Under the pieces are notes generated by a model. It did no database searches. It was not told the origin of the DNA and saw only the letters and a list, made by a program, of their open reading frames with translations. Positions 12,214 through 23,860 of a stretch of DNA of 64,000 nucleotides are shown here, one piece after another. A program made the position numbers and the translations under genes. This DNA is from Pampus argenteus (Eukaryota > Chordata > Actinopteri > Scombriformes > Stromateidae), in contig CM072880.1 of NCBI GenBank assembly GCA_036937835.1, positions 14,847,501 to 14,911,500 of the forward strand, in the 5' to 3' direction. Within the stretch, counting starts at the first letter, position 1. Each line of letters begins with the position of its first letter.

Positions 12214-12245
<32 letters not shown>

Positions 12246-15200
12246 CATCCTAATCAGCACACTTCCCCTCACAGCCCTTATGGTAACACACACAACTGTC
12301 TAAGCTGTCTGCCTCCTCACAAAGCATCATCTCACCCTCTATCTGTGCCATTTGCATTTTACTAGCAGAGCAGCCTCTAACGGGCCTTTGTCGGGTATAG
12401 GTTGAGCTGTCCACAAACACACTTTGTCTTTTTGTTCCTGTAATTGTCAAATCAAGGTGATTTATAGACCAATTCATCTCGTTTACATGCTAATGAATGG
12501 TCGGAACGGGCAAACTACAAAAACCGACCCATGCTTTGGTGTTTATGTCTCAATACGTTAATTAGACTGATGGAATAAATGTCAGTCTATTACAGGCTGT
12601 TTGCATGTCCGAGGACAACTGCAGCTACAACAACACCAAGTGAGACAGCTGTCATCAATAATACATGGGTAAGTGATAGAAGCGGTGCCGTGACTGCGTT
12701 GGCCACAGTGCACTATAGTGTTTAGAATAGGGATAGAAATGAACCGATGATGAATATATATTGAGAAAGAAAGCAGCATTTGCATAAAGAATATTCACTA
12801 ACATCTTCCCTTCTCTACAATCCTTTGTGGACCAGAACAAACTAAACAAGAATGTCGGGGCAATAAAAGGGAAAGAGGTCAGGCTTTCAGCCAGTTGGGA
12901 GAAGTCGGGCTTCGATGAACGTGAGGTGAGCTCGACCCCTTCTTTTCTGGCGGCTTCTGTCGGGGCCATGAAGGGCATCTTTGTGTCAGACGAAGCTGCG
13001 GAATAGTGAAAGAAGGAGGTGACAGAAGAAAGCTCAGAATGCTAATGAGCAGCAGGGAGCAAATAGTTACTGATCACTCAAAAGTTGCTTTAGTTTTTCC
13101 ACACACACACACACACACACACGAGCCATGAGCAACACACATCCGTACACACAAACAGGAGCATGTGAGTCGTCACATGTGACAATTATTCAGTTGACTC
13201 TTTAAGTTTATTACCTCCATACGCTGACAGAGAGCACACGGAGAAGAATAAAGAGGCGATTACGCCTTTTCGAAGGCGACATTCACACAGCGCACAGCCA
13301 GAAGATTTAGAAGCAACAGCAACATGATACAGGGGAGGAAAAACACTTGTACCAGGAGATGACGTTGTAATAAAAGACAGCGAGAACACATTAATAACCA
13401 TTAATGTCCTGAGGCGCGCGGGCAGCCGAGTGACTTCGGGCACAAACTAATGGATGGAGACATCTTCACTGAACGGCGTTCACCGCGGGGAGAAGACGCT
13501 CCTCCTGCACAGCTGTGTGCCAGCGAGGCCCCGCTATTATCTGCCTCACTGCCAGAGCTGCTGTGGATCTACACAGCGACAGATGAACTTCCCTCTCTAA
13601 TTCAGTGAAAAGAGAGGAGGAGGGGAGGAGAGAAAACACACTGATGCTTGGTTGAATCTGGATTGTTGTCATGGTGATGATGCCCCCTGACACCCCTCTC
13701 TCTCTCTCTCTCTCTCGGAAAGGAGAAGAGGGAAATGGAGGACAGAATAGTAGTAATAGAGGGAAGCACACACACTGAAGACTGGATAAGGTTGTGCCAG
13801 TTATTTGTTAATGTATTAGTATGTGTGTGATCCATCAGAAGTTCTAACTACTAGATACTTTCAGACTGGTGAACAGCTATTAAAATGTCTCAGAATGTCT
13901 AAGCAACAAACTAATATATATATATATATATCACAAGCTGTAGCGTAACAGCCAAAGACAACAGTTGCATGGAGGGAAAACACTATTTTAAACTATTTTA
14001 AACACCTGTGCTATTATTACAAATCTTTCAAGATTACATCATAAAACATTTTGTCAAAGTAGGCCAGATATGGAGGCTAAATATTATCAGGCTAACATTA
14101 TGTGTTATCTGTCAGTTGGTTCAGTCAAATATGCTCAGTTACACCTGGCAGCTCCTGGGCTTTACTAAATAATTATCAACCATGAGCTATTTCTTTACAT
14201 AAGAACTAGTTGGTGCGGTGCAACGCATTTTAATTTAGCGACGTGTGAATTTCCATAAATTGAAGATGTGATGCAAACAGCTCCCCGTTTGTTTAAGAAA
14301 AGACACCCACACGGGGTCAGTTATGTCGTAGCTACGGAGCGACAGTGTTTCCTGTCTCTTCATCATCCTGTCTTTGCTGGACACCATCACGAGTGTGACT
14401 ACTGAGACAGGACACATAATAGCGTAAAAGGTCTGCAGTCCGAGGCCCCGAGACACCAACACGAGACTGAGATCAGCGACGTTATATAAATCAACTGAGA
14501 TGACCTGTTAACTACCGACACATTCCTACCCTTTGAGAAAGCCTGGCAGGTTAAATATACTGCTTTTCATGCCATTTGTTCCTGTCACAATTGAATGTTT
14601 GGCTGGCTGTGTCTTGGTTGCTTTGGCTGGGTAACAGCAGACCCGGCACTGATACAATGATTCATTTATGCGAGGCTCCTCTGGGCTGTGAGATAAACAA
14701 GGTGAAAAATGCAAAGCACTTGCAATGACAAGAGTGTAGAGAACAAACAAACAAATGTATCTACACTCCCTGCAGACAATAGAGCCAGTGTTGTTGTTTT
14801 TTAATAATGAACATTTTGGGAGAACAATGCTATAATATAATATGATATATATATACACCATCAAGTCTCCTTGGAGATCCACAGATTCATTCCAAGAAAT
14901 CAACTCAGGTTTGTATCAGCCAGTGTGGATTTGAATAGCTGAGTCGATAAACCTTCTGTACGCAAAATCACCTGTTTGCATGTTTCCATGAAAATCTGCG
15001 ACAACGGACAGATCACCGAAACACGGACTCACATCAGCATTATAACATCAGCTTTATAACATCAGCTTTATAACATCAGCTTTATAACATCCGCTTTATA
15101 ACATCAGCTTTATAACAAGGCTTCTGGAATGGACCTCCACAAAGCTCTCTGTAAACATCACTCGGGGGTTGTGACAGCAGTGACGGGGACTCGTAGAACT

Positions 15201-18200
15201 ACTGTTTACTCTCACTGCCAGAGAGGGGAGACACAGGTTCCACACCGCAGGTTTAAAGCTGCATTAATCAATACTTTTTTTTATCCTAACAATCCATCAG
15301 ATGACTTTATCTAACATGAGAGAAGTCAGCGGTAGTGTTGAATCCATAGAGAATTATCACCTAACTCTGCAGTTCAGTCAACTCTATGAAATGTTTTAGC
15401 GTTTTTCAGCTCGTTGTTTCGGTTTTACAGATCCGTAATGTTTAGCTTCGGATGCATCTCTCACATTCACATCTCTCTCTGCAGAATCATCTCGTCTTTG
15501 GTAAGAAAGTGAATGAGCATATATCCTAAAGTGTTCTTCTTTTCCCGGATATCAGTTCTATTAAAAACAGGCATCATTCTTCTCTACTGGGAGATCGGCC
15601 TGCGTTCCTGATCACATCCCTGACTAACTGACTAACTGACTAACTGACTAACTGACTGGCTATTCGAGTCAGTGGAAGAAACATACTTAGCCCTGTGCTG
15701 CGGTATGACTGAGTCATGCATGAGAACAAGCTGGCAGCGCTTTGTGTCAAAAATAAGACGGATGGAAAGAGATATGAACCATTCAGTAACATGAACCTGA
15801 AACCAAAAGGACATTTTAGAAATGGAGAGTTAGTGAGAAGGGTGGGTGTATCTTTCTTTAGCTCAGCATTTTATTCATCTTTCTCTTGGAGAGTAGATTA
15901 TATTCCATGTCTCTTGCACCTGAGAAGAAGCAACGGTCGCTTATGTTTCTGCATGTTCTTAGCGGGAAGCGATTGAGAAGACTCCTCAATTGTACACGTT
16001 TTTTTTTCTCCGCTGCACACACAACAGGAAGTGACACTTCCTGTTGCAGCTGTGCGACTGTAAAAGCCGTACACCGCTTCGTTCTGCAGTTTAAAACTTT
16101 GTCAATGAATGTTACATTTCCTCTCAGATCATGTCAGATTATTGACGTCTAAACTGTAAAAAAAACCAAAAAACCTCCCAATAACTAAAAACGACGTTGG
16201 AAACCCCGCTGTAGTAACAGCGTCACCCCACACGCCTCCCTGCTCTCATATCTGCTGCTGCCTCTTGTCCTCAGTCCCTGATGGCCAATTAAGAAACACA
16301 GACAGGCCTATTCCTGAACACTGGCACATAAAGGACATCTGAGCAACCCTATTATGGAACGGCTTCACCTTGGGAATACACCGAATAAAGTGAGGACAGA
16401 AAAGAGCCAGTTTCAGGTTGTGACACAGCGCACCAGTCAGCAACACGTTATAGAAAATGATCAGAGGTGTGCGACAGCAACGTGGGATATATGATGTTGT
16501 TGGCAGACATATTTACTACTACTCATGTGTCTTACTTCTGCTGTGTTTGTGCAGAAGGAAAAAAAAAATATATATTGCATAAGTGATTTTCCAATAGCAC
16601 AGCTGATCATATCACAGGCATCTTTGTTTTGACCTGCCAGTTAGCTCAGTGGGTGTGCTTCAAGAGTCTAATCAGTCAAATATTTTAGTTTTAAAACCGC
16701 AAAGTACATAAGTTAATGCAGCTGCATGCTATAACATGATGCTCTGAAAGAACAGCAGAAATACAGGCAGCGTTTCATCCAGAAAATATATGAGAGTAAG
16801 TTCTTGGTACTGGCAGGGCTGGGCACGCGCCTGAGGTCAATAACTGGAAAATTCCCTCGGCTGTCAGTCAAAAGCTCATCTCGCTGCGTCACCACGGCGA
16901 TGCTCCGATTGTTGTTATGTGACCTAAGTATGGCATTTTGGTCACGTTGATAACAAGTCTTTATATATATATATATATCACCAAACGTTACGCTACCAGA
17001 CTTCATGTCACATGATAACAGCTGAATCATTGCTGTGACAACTTAACAAATTCCGACTGCTGATGAAGGTCACATGATGCGGTTGAAAGCCCAGGAAATC
17101 TTACACATTGACGGAACACCCTGAATAAGTGAAACGTAACAATACAGATACTCGTTGATTGGTTTGATGAATTAGAAAACAGGCTCAGTCACGTTCCACA
17201 GCCTTCACAGCAAGCGACTGGATCAAATCACATGACATTCATGCCTTTTGACGTGTCTCAGTCAGCATGATTACAGGTTCACTGAATTAAAACATGCTTC
17301 CTCTCTTTCTTCCCCGCATGTACACTCAGAACAGCACCGTGGGCCTCGACTGCTCTTCTTGTTGTGACACAAAAAGATACAAATAAAATAAAAAACGGGC
17401 TTAAATTCAGAATTAGCTCAATCCACCAAAACAAAGCAACACCTGAATGTTCTGGAGGCCGTCGGTGGAGCCACTCCTTTCATTCGTCACCTGTCTGTAT
17501 ATTGACATTGGAAAATATCCACATAGGATTATGATAACACTTATCACTTGGTCACAACTACAATATCAGTTGTAAAATGTCCTCTGTTTACCAGAGGCAG
17601 GGTTTTTCACTCCATTCCACTGCTACAATGCAATAGAAACAAATTAATAACGCAGAATTATTCCATATTCAAAGCCTGCCTCCAGTCCCCATCCTTTACA
17701 TTTGATGGAAATAATTCCATATCAAAAGCTTGCCCTCTCTCTCGCCCTTGGATTTAATAACACAATGTGATTCGTCAACCAAAGCCTGCACCCACAGTTC
17801 ACCGCCACACAGCACTTCCTTATGGGTCCATGCAGAAGAAAAGCAGGACTTTGAGGGGGGCGGGGCTGGAGAGGTCTTTTACTTTCCCCGTTTTCCTTCA
17901 GGAATGCTCACTTGTCAGCGCAGCATGGCGGCGGCCTGAAAGAGCCTCCCCATTTATCCATTCATCTGACACACAAAGGCAATTTCACAGGCAGACAAGC
18001 TTTCTCTGCCCTATTCTTCCTCGCCGCCCCTCGTCGCCTCTCCATCCCTCCGTCCCACACACACTCAGGCGGTCATTAGCATGTTAATGGCAACCAGGAG
18101 AACATGAACGTGAACCAGTGGGAAACTCGTGGTAAAAATAAAAAAAATTAAAAATAAGGGCCGACACTGAGACGGAAAGCCTGGGAATGGCAGCTACTTT

Positions 18201-19730
18201 CTATCTGATACACCCTCCTGTTAGACTCCGTCTGCACCGAAACCGCTCAGAAACACTCGACCCAAAGGCGAAGACCAAAGAAGCTGCGATCGTGAATTTA
18301 TCCAAAAACATTTTTTTTAATCCTACTTAGAAAAATATTCCCTTACACAAAAAAATAAGGAGGTTCTAGAGTTGCTGTCAAACACATTTTGAGTTCAGCA
18401 GCCCTTTAAAGATCTCATCACTGGTTGGAAGTGCAGTTGCATAACAGCATCAGTGGTGGGAACATGTATTTATGATGACGCCTGCTCGCCCTTTGCAGTC
18501 AGGTTATAAATAGCCTTTGCCTTTGGACAAGCCCTTCAGAGCAGGTGTGTGATGGGAAGTTACTACAATCCAATACAAACAAGCCATGTGCCGTTTACTC
18601 TGGCTTGATCATGAGACGCCTAAACAAATCACAAATACTTGGTATATATGCATATGAATCGCATTGAATACATATGCATACATGTATTCTGCTGGGTTTT
18701 TACCATCTGCACGGTGTCAGTTTATTCACCTGTACACGTTTGCTGGTAAATGACATGTATGTAAAACATCATCAGAAACTGCTGTGAACCTTCCGCACTC
18801 TGTCAACTGTGTGACAGTTCGTCACAGAAAGTTTCCTCTAGGGTGGAGGTAAAACACTTTTACTCGTTTCATAACCTAATTTAAAGTTTCCATGACAGCT
18901 GGGCTGCAGAGATAAACACATCCTGAGGAAGCCGGCCTCGTGTGCGAACCAAGCACGGCGAATTAAAACTGCCATTTCATTATATTCTCTGACATCATCG
19001 TCTGTATGAAATATTAAAGGAACTTAAAGACACCCTGCATGGTCTTGTTTGAAGCTCTCAACGGTGTTCAAGATGAGTTTTAAAACGCCGAACAATGAGC
19101 TGAGGAGGCATTCTGGGGCAAAATCAGGTCTGTAATCCTGCATTCAATTATTCTTTTGGCCACTCGGGGGCAGCACAACAAGCTGAAAACAACATACTAT
19201 TCCATTATGAAATTATTATGGTAAGAGTCTTGCATATTTACACATGCAGCAACATGGAGCGTTTATTTGAAGACGTTTCTGGCCACCTGGTGAATGTGGT
19301 CCGAAGTCTAATATTCACTCTCCGTTTTTGGTCTCCACCAACTGCTGAAGGAGATATCAGCTGCTGAATGCGCCACTATGTTCACCAGCTAACCGCTAAC
19401 ACTGCTGGACAGGGCAAGAAATCTGGTTGATAAGCGATGAGAGCAGTGAGACCGAGTCATATGTAGCTTTACGGTTACTAAATTGCATCAAGCAATAAGT
19501 AATAGGTAATTACCCCAAATGACTGCTGTGCTTCAAAATATGATGAGCATTAGATGATATTCTTAGAACATACAGACTGCTCCTGTCAGCAGGGATGAGC
19601 AAACGTCTGGCTGTTGCAGCTCTGCACACTCTGACCTGATACCCGATAGCCTCTAACAGATCACATTCATTCTGGATATACTCTAAAAATGGTTTGAGGA
19701 AGCTTTTCAACAGCTCTTTGATTCCTGTGT

Positions 19731-19768
<38 letters not shown>

Positions 19769-22417
19769 CTGACCCCGGCGTACCACTACATTCATTATGA
19801 CTAATCCGACTGGTATCATTTTGATGCAGAAAAAGTTTCCTCAGTTGTCATGCGGTATCAGCCATTGCTAAACGTGTTTAACTTCGTGCACATTTTGCAA
19901 CCGAGAAAGGGAATTTTACAACAAATGTCACGATGTGTCAGGGGAATGACTTCATTAACCACTACTTCTACTACTATAGGTCATACGGAGCTGAGCTGAA
20001 GGGCTTCTCCTCCCAACAGTCAAAACAAAACTACACAAAGGGACAGAAAGAGCGCCTGAAACTCTTCCCCGTGTTACATTTCAGTTCTGCTCTCAGATTC
20101 CTTCTAAGCATCTGACCACATTCACACGACACAAGCAGGAACAACACGGAGAAAGCTTGCCAAAAGAACAGCGTGGTATGATCTTAAAATCATATGTAAC
20201 ATATGTATGCGGGAAACTGATTGATTAGATATTAGATCTTATTCCATATGAGCATCTTCTATTATTTCTATATGGAATGTCAAAGTGAGAAAGTTAACGG
20301 CACATCAAAAATACGTTTTAGAATCTTTTTCTAACATATTATTTACTTCATAGATTTTTCTGAAGCCTTCATCCACATCTCAAAGTTGTCCTCAGCTCGG
20401 TTGTCATGGAGATAACTCATGACAACGGAGTTAGTAGCTTCCATAGTTAAATCATATGCATCACTTCACTGGAGGCTCCAGAAAATGCTAATTTAATAAC
20501 TGACTGTTCATAAACCAATGATCTGTAAACAGGTCAATATGACGAACTTCATTTCGAGTTATGTTTTCTGGCCACACGAGTCTGAGAATGTGAATCAACT
20601 GTCTCCTTTTAGCTCCGTTTTGGTTTCCACCACTATTAAAACTATAAGACGCTACAACGCTGTGTAGAGCTGAAAGCCAAACTGCAGAACTGGGTGATAA
20701 TCTGCTGCAGGCTTCGTCCCCATGAGTGATCACATTACACACAGTCATTTGATCCATTATTAATATAAAAATATTGATTAGAGCAGCTTTAAGTATGTTT
20801 TCTGGATAGGGAGAGATTAATTGACTCCTATTCACACTGGAGCTGGAAACCGTTTTTAATGTTCGTAAGGCGACACTTGAGACATAACGTTGACATAACC
20901 GTACATTATGAACGTCTTCTATATTATCTATATTTTTGGCATATGTGTATATTTCCGCAAGCCTTGATCCTAAGACGAGACTAATTACTGAGAAACTGGC
21001 AGTCTATCATACTAAAATGTAGATCTACAAGTCTTATATAATGTTGATGACATACACAGCAGTTCTGTGTGAGTTCCTCGTGCTGGAAATGCTAACGTAT
21101 CCAACGGATGTGAGAGAACGAAGCGTACAGATTCAGCCTCCTTTGCTGCTTAAGAAGTGAATGAGCTGAAGGCCGAGAAAAGCTCCAGGCTCACGTGAGT
21201 GTGTCTTTGAAGGCAGGCTGGTGTTCCCTCCGCTGCCTCCAACAAAGCCCGAGTACTGCCGTAGCAGCGAGACGGAGAAAGATGCAGCTGAACAAGCCCG
21301 GCTGGTTTGCTGTGATCACGGTGAGTTGACTACATTGAGGGCACTAAACTATTCGGGTAAAACCTGATCAACATGTGGAGCGTGTTGTTGACTCGCACCG
21401 GGGGTTTTCCACTTTCCTCATTGCTCTATAATTAGCAGCTGAGTTCTGCTCGTCCAACAACATTTTTGGTTTTTTCTTGACTGTACTTGGCAAAGAAAAG
21501 GTGCATTTCAGATAAAGATGGACTAAAAGTGTGTGTGTGTATATATATATAGATATATAAAGACAGAAAGTAGAGTGCAAACAAGTGGCTGCTGTCTCCA
21601 CAAAGCCAAAAGTTCACATTCCTACATTGGAGAAGTCAGATCACACTTATCAACTTAGCACATGAGGTAAGCAATAAGCCAGCCACAGGGAGATTACTAT
21701 CAGCTCACACACACACACACACTCACAGAAGATGAGGTTTTGCTTTCTCGTACGCGGCGGGCTCGACTGTGCAAGACTGTGATGCAAGACGCTGAAATGA
21801 TCAGCTGGTGTCTAATTTAAAGAAGACATTTGAAAGATGACGGTAAAACCACCCTGTGAACGTACTGCTTTTCGAGCTGAGTCAAGTTCACTGGGATCAG
21901 CACGTCGTGTCGTACGGTTCCATCACAGAACACTGCAACATCAGTGAGTCTCGTCCATGATTAAGCGGTGTGTATATTGACTTCAGTGTAGTCATGGTAT
22001 AAACAAACAGCGTCGACTGTACATCAGGCCGGTCCCTCTTGTTAGCCGCCGCTCCACAGAACGTACCGAAGGTCAACGAGCAAACAAGGCAGCAGTGTGA
22101 GCATGAATGGAGCCACAGAGGCCTTATCTTCATGCTGGGAGGCCGAGGCCGAGGTTCCATGTTTACACTGGCCGGCACACGCTGCTTTATGGACACTGCC
22201 AACCACAGCAATGCGTGAAACACAAGACATATGTAACATATGTATAACCCCACCCGCCCACGCACCCCCACCCCTGTACCTCACACACACACACACACAC
22301 TCAGAGCCAGTGCTAATGCAGCCAGTCCCGTTACTGTCAGGTCACACTGTTCCCCAGGAGAGTGACGAGTGACGTGAAGGTGTCTGACTGTCACAACAAT
22401 CACCCCGCACACACACG

Positions 22418-22458
<41 letters not shown>

Positions 22459-23800
22459 ACACACAGAGTGGTTCAGACTCAGTTAATATACTGTATGATG
22501 CCAGGAAATGGGAAAAACAAGTTATTCTTCTGGAGTTTTCTATCATATGAACATGACACATGGACTCGATGATGATGATGATCTTGTGATATGATTGAAC
22601 GCTTTGAAACTTTGCTTGAACATTGATTCAGTAAACTCAACCCCTTTACGTGCCCAAGAAAAACAAACAAACAAACAAACAAAAACACGGATACTAGAAC
22701 ACCTACAACTTCCATGACGGCTGAAGATCATGTTATATGATAAAAAGCTTGAGGACGGCTACTAAAGGGACCTTGAGACTGTTGACCAGTGAATGTAATA
22801 GCTGTGCTGCCAGCTGTTCGGGCACAACATTGAACACATAATATGACATCATCTTGTCCTCTGGGAAACTCTGTCATATAGACTAATAACAGCAGCTTTA
22901 TGAATGCAGCCTTACTGTATGCTCCCTGCTTAGACTCAACATGAGCTCCTCCCTGGATATTAAGCATCTTTGGACCCATTAGTTTCTGACCTATTAGAGC
23001 TTCCTGCCAGCTGGGCTCTGCTACCAAACACTGGGGTAAATAAAGCCTCAGTACCCTTGCCACCATTCTCTCATAGCGGCTCTGCAGCTCCCGAATGTTA
23101 TCTCCAAAATAAGCTGCATTGCTCCAGATTTAAAGTAGAACAACCTGTCTTTGTGTTGCTTCTCTCCTCCCGGCCTCCTGACTCAGTTGCACTGAAGCAG
23201 GTTAAGTTTACTCAGGTTTAACACACGCCCAGCCTTCCTGTAAAAGCTCCAGATCTACTGCACAGAGTTACATCTAAAGAGAAGCCCAGTGTCCAGCAGC
23301 AGCCGAGAGGCCAGATTCATGCATGAAGGAGGATGTATGGAGCTGCTCATGGCATGAATAAGCCCTTCTCTCCGACCACACCTATTAACTAAACTCTCAG
23401 TCTGCTCTGCTGCAGCTCAACAAGTAAAGGTATCATTGGCCTGTCACTCAGCAGCAACCCCCACCGCGCCAGGGCCGCAGCATCATCCCACCCAGCGGCG
23501 GCAGCGGCTGCGGCAGCGGCGGCAGCAGCGGCAGCGGCAGGACTCACCCAGTGTTTTGACTGCGATCTGCCGCGTCAGAGGCGGAGGCAGGTTGATGCAG
23601 ACCAGATCCACGTCCTGATGCAGCAGCACGTCGTCGATCCGGTTGGTGTAAAACGGTACGTTCATCTCCTTGGCGAGCTCCTCCGCCTCCTCCTGCGTCC
23701 GGCCCCACAGCGCTTTGACAGCGAAGCCCTCATTCTTCAGCAGCGGGATGATCACCCTGGCGGTCAGGCTGGTGCCGAACACGCCGACCCCGGGAAGCAT
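3196..23800 (-). CDS. gfod1: gfod1, glucose-fructose oxidoreductase domain-containing protein 1 (complete gene, 3 coding exons)
   Basis: The exons 23548-23800, 4030-4223 and 3196-3936 join in frame to 1,188 bp, encoding 395 residues (human GFOD1 has about 390). Residues 1-130 form a Rossmann fold beginning MLPGVGVFGTS with the GxGxxG nucleotide-binding loop. The rest is the Gfo/Idh/MocA C-terminal domain, including the block LMGGGGLHSVGSYIIDLLTF. The C-terminus SEAMRRSRMSLYC identifies GFOD1 rather than GFOD2. The EKP-type lysine motif of active family oxidoreductases reads C-D-R-T at residues 92-95, as in other GFOD1 proteins, so enzyme activity is doubtful. The true substrate is unknown. 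One oddity is a glycine-serine insert at residues 272-279. The ATG at 23800 gives the conserved family start. Confidence 0.97.
3547..3570 (-). repeat. gfod1: in-frame Gly-Ser stretch in gfod1
   Basis: This stretch encodes GGGGSGGG (residues 272-279) between a conserved LYGQKNS and ELLLKD. From memory the human protein has only a short non-glycine segment here. It is probably a flexible surface loop that grew by GGN codon slippage. Confidence 0.85.
4030..4223 (-). CDS. gfod1: gfod1 coding exon 2 (residues 85-149)
   Basis: The acceptor ttataag|GT is in phase 1 and completes Gly85; the donor is CAG|GTATGA in phase 0. The peptide starts IGKNVICDRTATPLDAFRM and continues through YYPKLLSIMGNVLRFLPAFV, matching GFOD1 closely. 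It carries the linker between the Rossmann and C-terminal domains. Confidence 0.96.
6961..6994. repeat. (GA)n microsatellite
   Basis: Simple AG repeat interrupted once by ATAG. Confidence 0.9.
7170..7240. repeat. 10-bp minisatellite
   Basis: Seven consecutive units of caggtgcctt or caggagcctt; the last is 11 bp. Units differ mainly at the fifth base (T or A), indicating recent tandem duplication with some drift. Confidence 0.9.
7424..7449. repeat. (AC)n microsatellite
   Basis: Uninterrupted AC dinucleotides, followed by interrupted ACGC units. Confidence 0.9.
8236..8261. repeat. (CA)n microsatellite
   Basis: Thirteen CA units in gfod1 intron 1. Confidence 0.9.
9396..9477. repeat. long compound (CA)n microsatellite
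   Basis: About 80 bp of CA units broken by a few CG-containing units near the left side; the right 50 bp are pure. Confidence 0.92.
11448..11743. mobile_element. MITE-like non-autonomous DNA transposon (296 bp)
   Basis: The left end TTTAAAGGATCAGTTCAC and the right end, read in reverse complement as TTTAAAGGACCAGTTCAC, form terminal inverted repeats matching at 17 of 18 bases. The inverted match continues about six more bases with two mismatches. The interior is AT-rich and non-coding. The AGTTCACC terminus resembles abundant teleost MITEs. A target duplication of TTTAA or TTTAAA is possible but merges with the termini. No transposase is present. Confidence 0.78.
11851..11878. repeat. (TG)n microsatellite
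   Basis: Fourteen TG units. Confidence 0.9.
11975..12244. repeat. dispersed repeat bracketed by CA microsatellites
   Basis: CA tracts at 11975-12000 and 12215-12244 flank a non-coding body with the phrases GTTGGGTTTCCATC, GGGGACATTACATTGACTTA and GAGTCCCCACAACAC. From memory these phrases are typical of a repeat common in fish genomes that is almost always found beside CA tracts. The family name is not assigned. Confidence 0.55.
13100..13122. repeat. (CA)n microsatellite
   Basis: Short CA run in gfod1 intron 1. Confidence 0.8.
13914..13931. repeat. (TA)n microsatellite
   Basis: Nine TA units. Confidence 0.85.
15031..15116. repeat. 15-bp minisatellite
   Basis: Nearly six tandem copies of acatcagctttataa with two point differences between copies. 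Confidence 0.93.
15250..15420 (+). repeat. interspersed repeat, copy 1
   Basis: Starts TTTAAAGCTGCATTAATCAA and later contains AATTATCACCTAACTCTGCA. Both blocks recur in the same order, reverse-complemented, at about 20500-20800, so this is a dispersed element. Family unknown and limits approximate. Confidence 0.5.
15621..15657. repeat. 8-bp minisatellite
   Basis: About 4.5 copies of tgactaac in a row. Confidence 0.9.
16022..16046. promoter_or_regulatory. perfect 25-bp palindrome with paired ETS motifs
   Basis: CAACAGGAAGTG, a central A, then the exact reverse complement CACTTCCTGTTG. Each half carries an AGGAAGTG ETS-family core. It could be a divergent ETS dimer site in gfod1 intron 1. 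Function is inferred only from the motif. Confidence 0.4.
19130..19450. repeat. interspersed repeat relative with CTCF-like motif
   Basis: Shares the order GGCCAC...GTGAAT or TGAATGTG, then CTCCGTTTTTGG and CTCCACCA, with the copy at 20500-20800 in the same orientation. It contains CCACTCGGGGGCAG at 19160-19173. Limits are approximate. Confidence 0.42.
19732..19765. repeat. (AC)n microsatellite
   Basis: About 17 AC units. Confidence 0.92.
20500..20800 (-). repeat. interspersed repeat, copy 2
   Basis: On the minus strand it begins TTAAAGCTGCTCTAATCAAT and contains ATTATCACCCAGTTCTGCAG, matching copy 1 block for block. It also shares the CTCCGTTTTGG segment with the element near 19300. Diverged and non-coding. 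Confidence 0.5.
22408..22465. repeat. interrupted (CA)n microsatellite
   Basis: CA repeat with scattered GC units. Confidence 0.9.
23494..23540. repeat. GC-rich GGCAGC/GGC repeat beside the gfod1 exon 1 donor
   Basis: Imperfect repeat of ggcagc and ggc units. On the gfod1 sense strand it reads as CTGCCG-type units starting a few bases after the GTGAGT donor. It lies in the GC-rich start region of the gene. Confidence 0.85.
23548..23800 (-). CDS. gfod1: gfod1 coding exon 1 (residues 1-85)
   Basis: The ATG at 23798-23800 opens MLPGVGVFGTSLTARVIIPL, and the exon ends AVKTLG split in phase 1 at donor CTGG|GTGAGT. It encodes the nucleotide-binding half of the Rossmann fold, including the GxGxxG loop at residues 4-9 and LVCINLPPPLTRQI. 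The peptide is nearly identical to human GFOD1, leaving no doubt about the identity. Confidence 0.97.
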
Positions 23801-23828
23801 GGCTCGGGTTTATTTGCCTGTTTTGGTC

Positions 23829-23860
<32 letters not shown>

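Larger units (their letters stand above)
4224..23547 (-). other. gfod1: gfod1 intron 1 (19.3 kb)
   Basis: Bounded by donor GTGAGT (23542-23547) and acceptor AG (4224-4225). I see no nested gene with splice support. It holds microsatellites, three minisatellites, a 296-bp MITE, a CA-flanked dispersed repeat, three relatives of another interspersed repeat and several palindromes, all listed separately. The long open frames inside it look like chance frames. Confidence 0.85.

Noticed and set aside
16638..16660. tRNA-like A-box (TTAGCTCAGTGGG) suggesting a SINE or tRNA gene
   Set aside because: No B-box (GGTTCGANNCC) or cloverleaf follows within the expected distance.
3196..23800. gfod2 as the identity of the oxidoreductase-like gene
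   Set aside because: The N-terminus, the CDRTAT motif and the MRRSRMSLYC C-terminus are GFOD1-specific.
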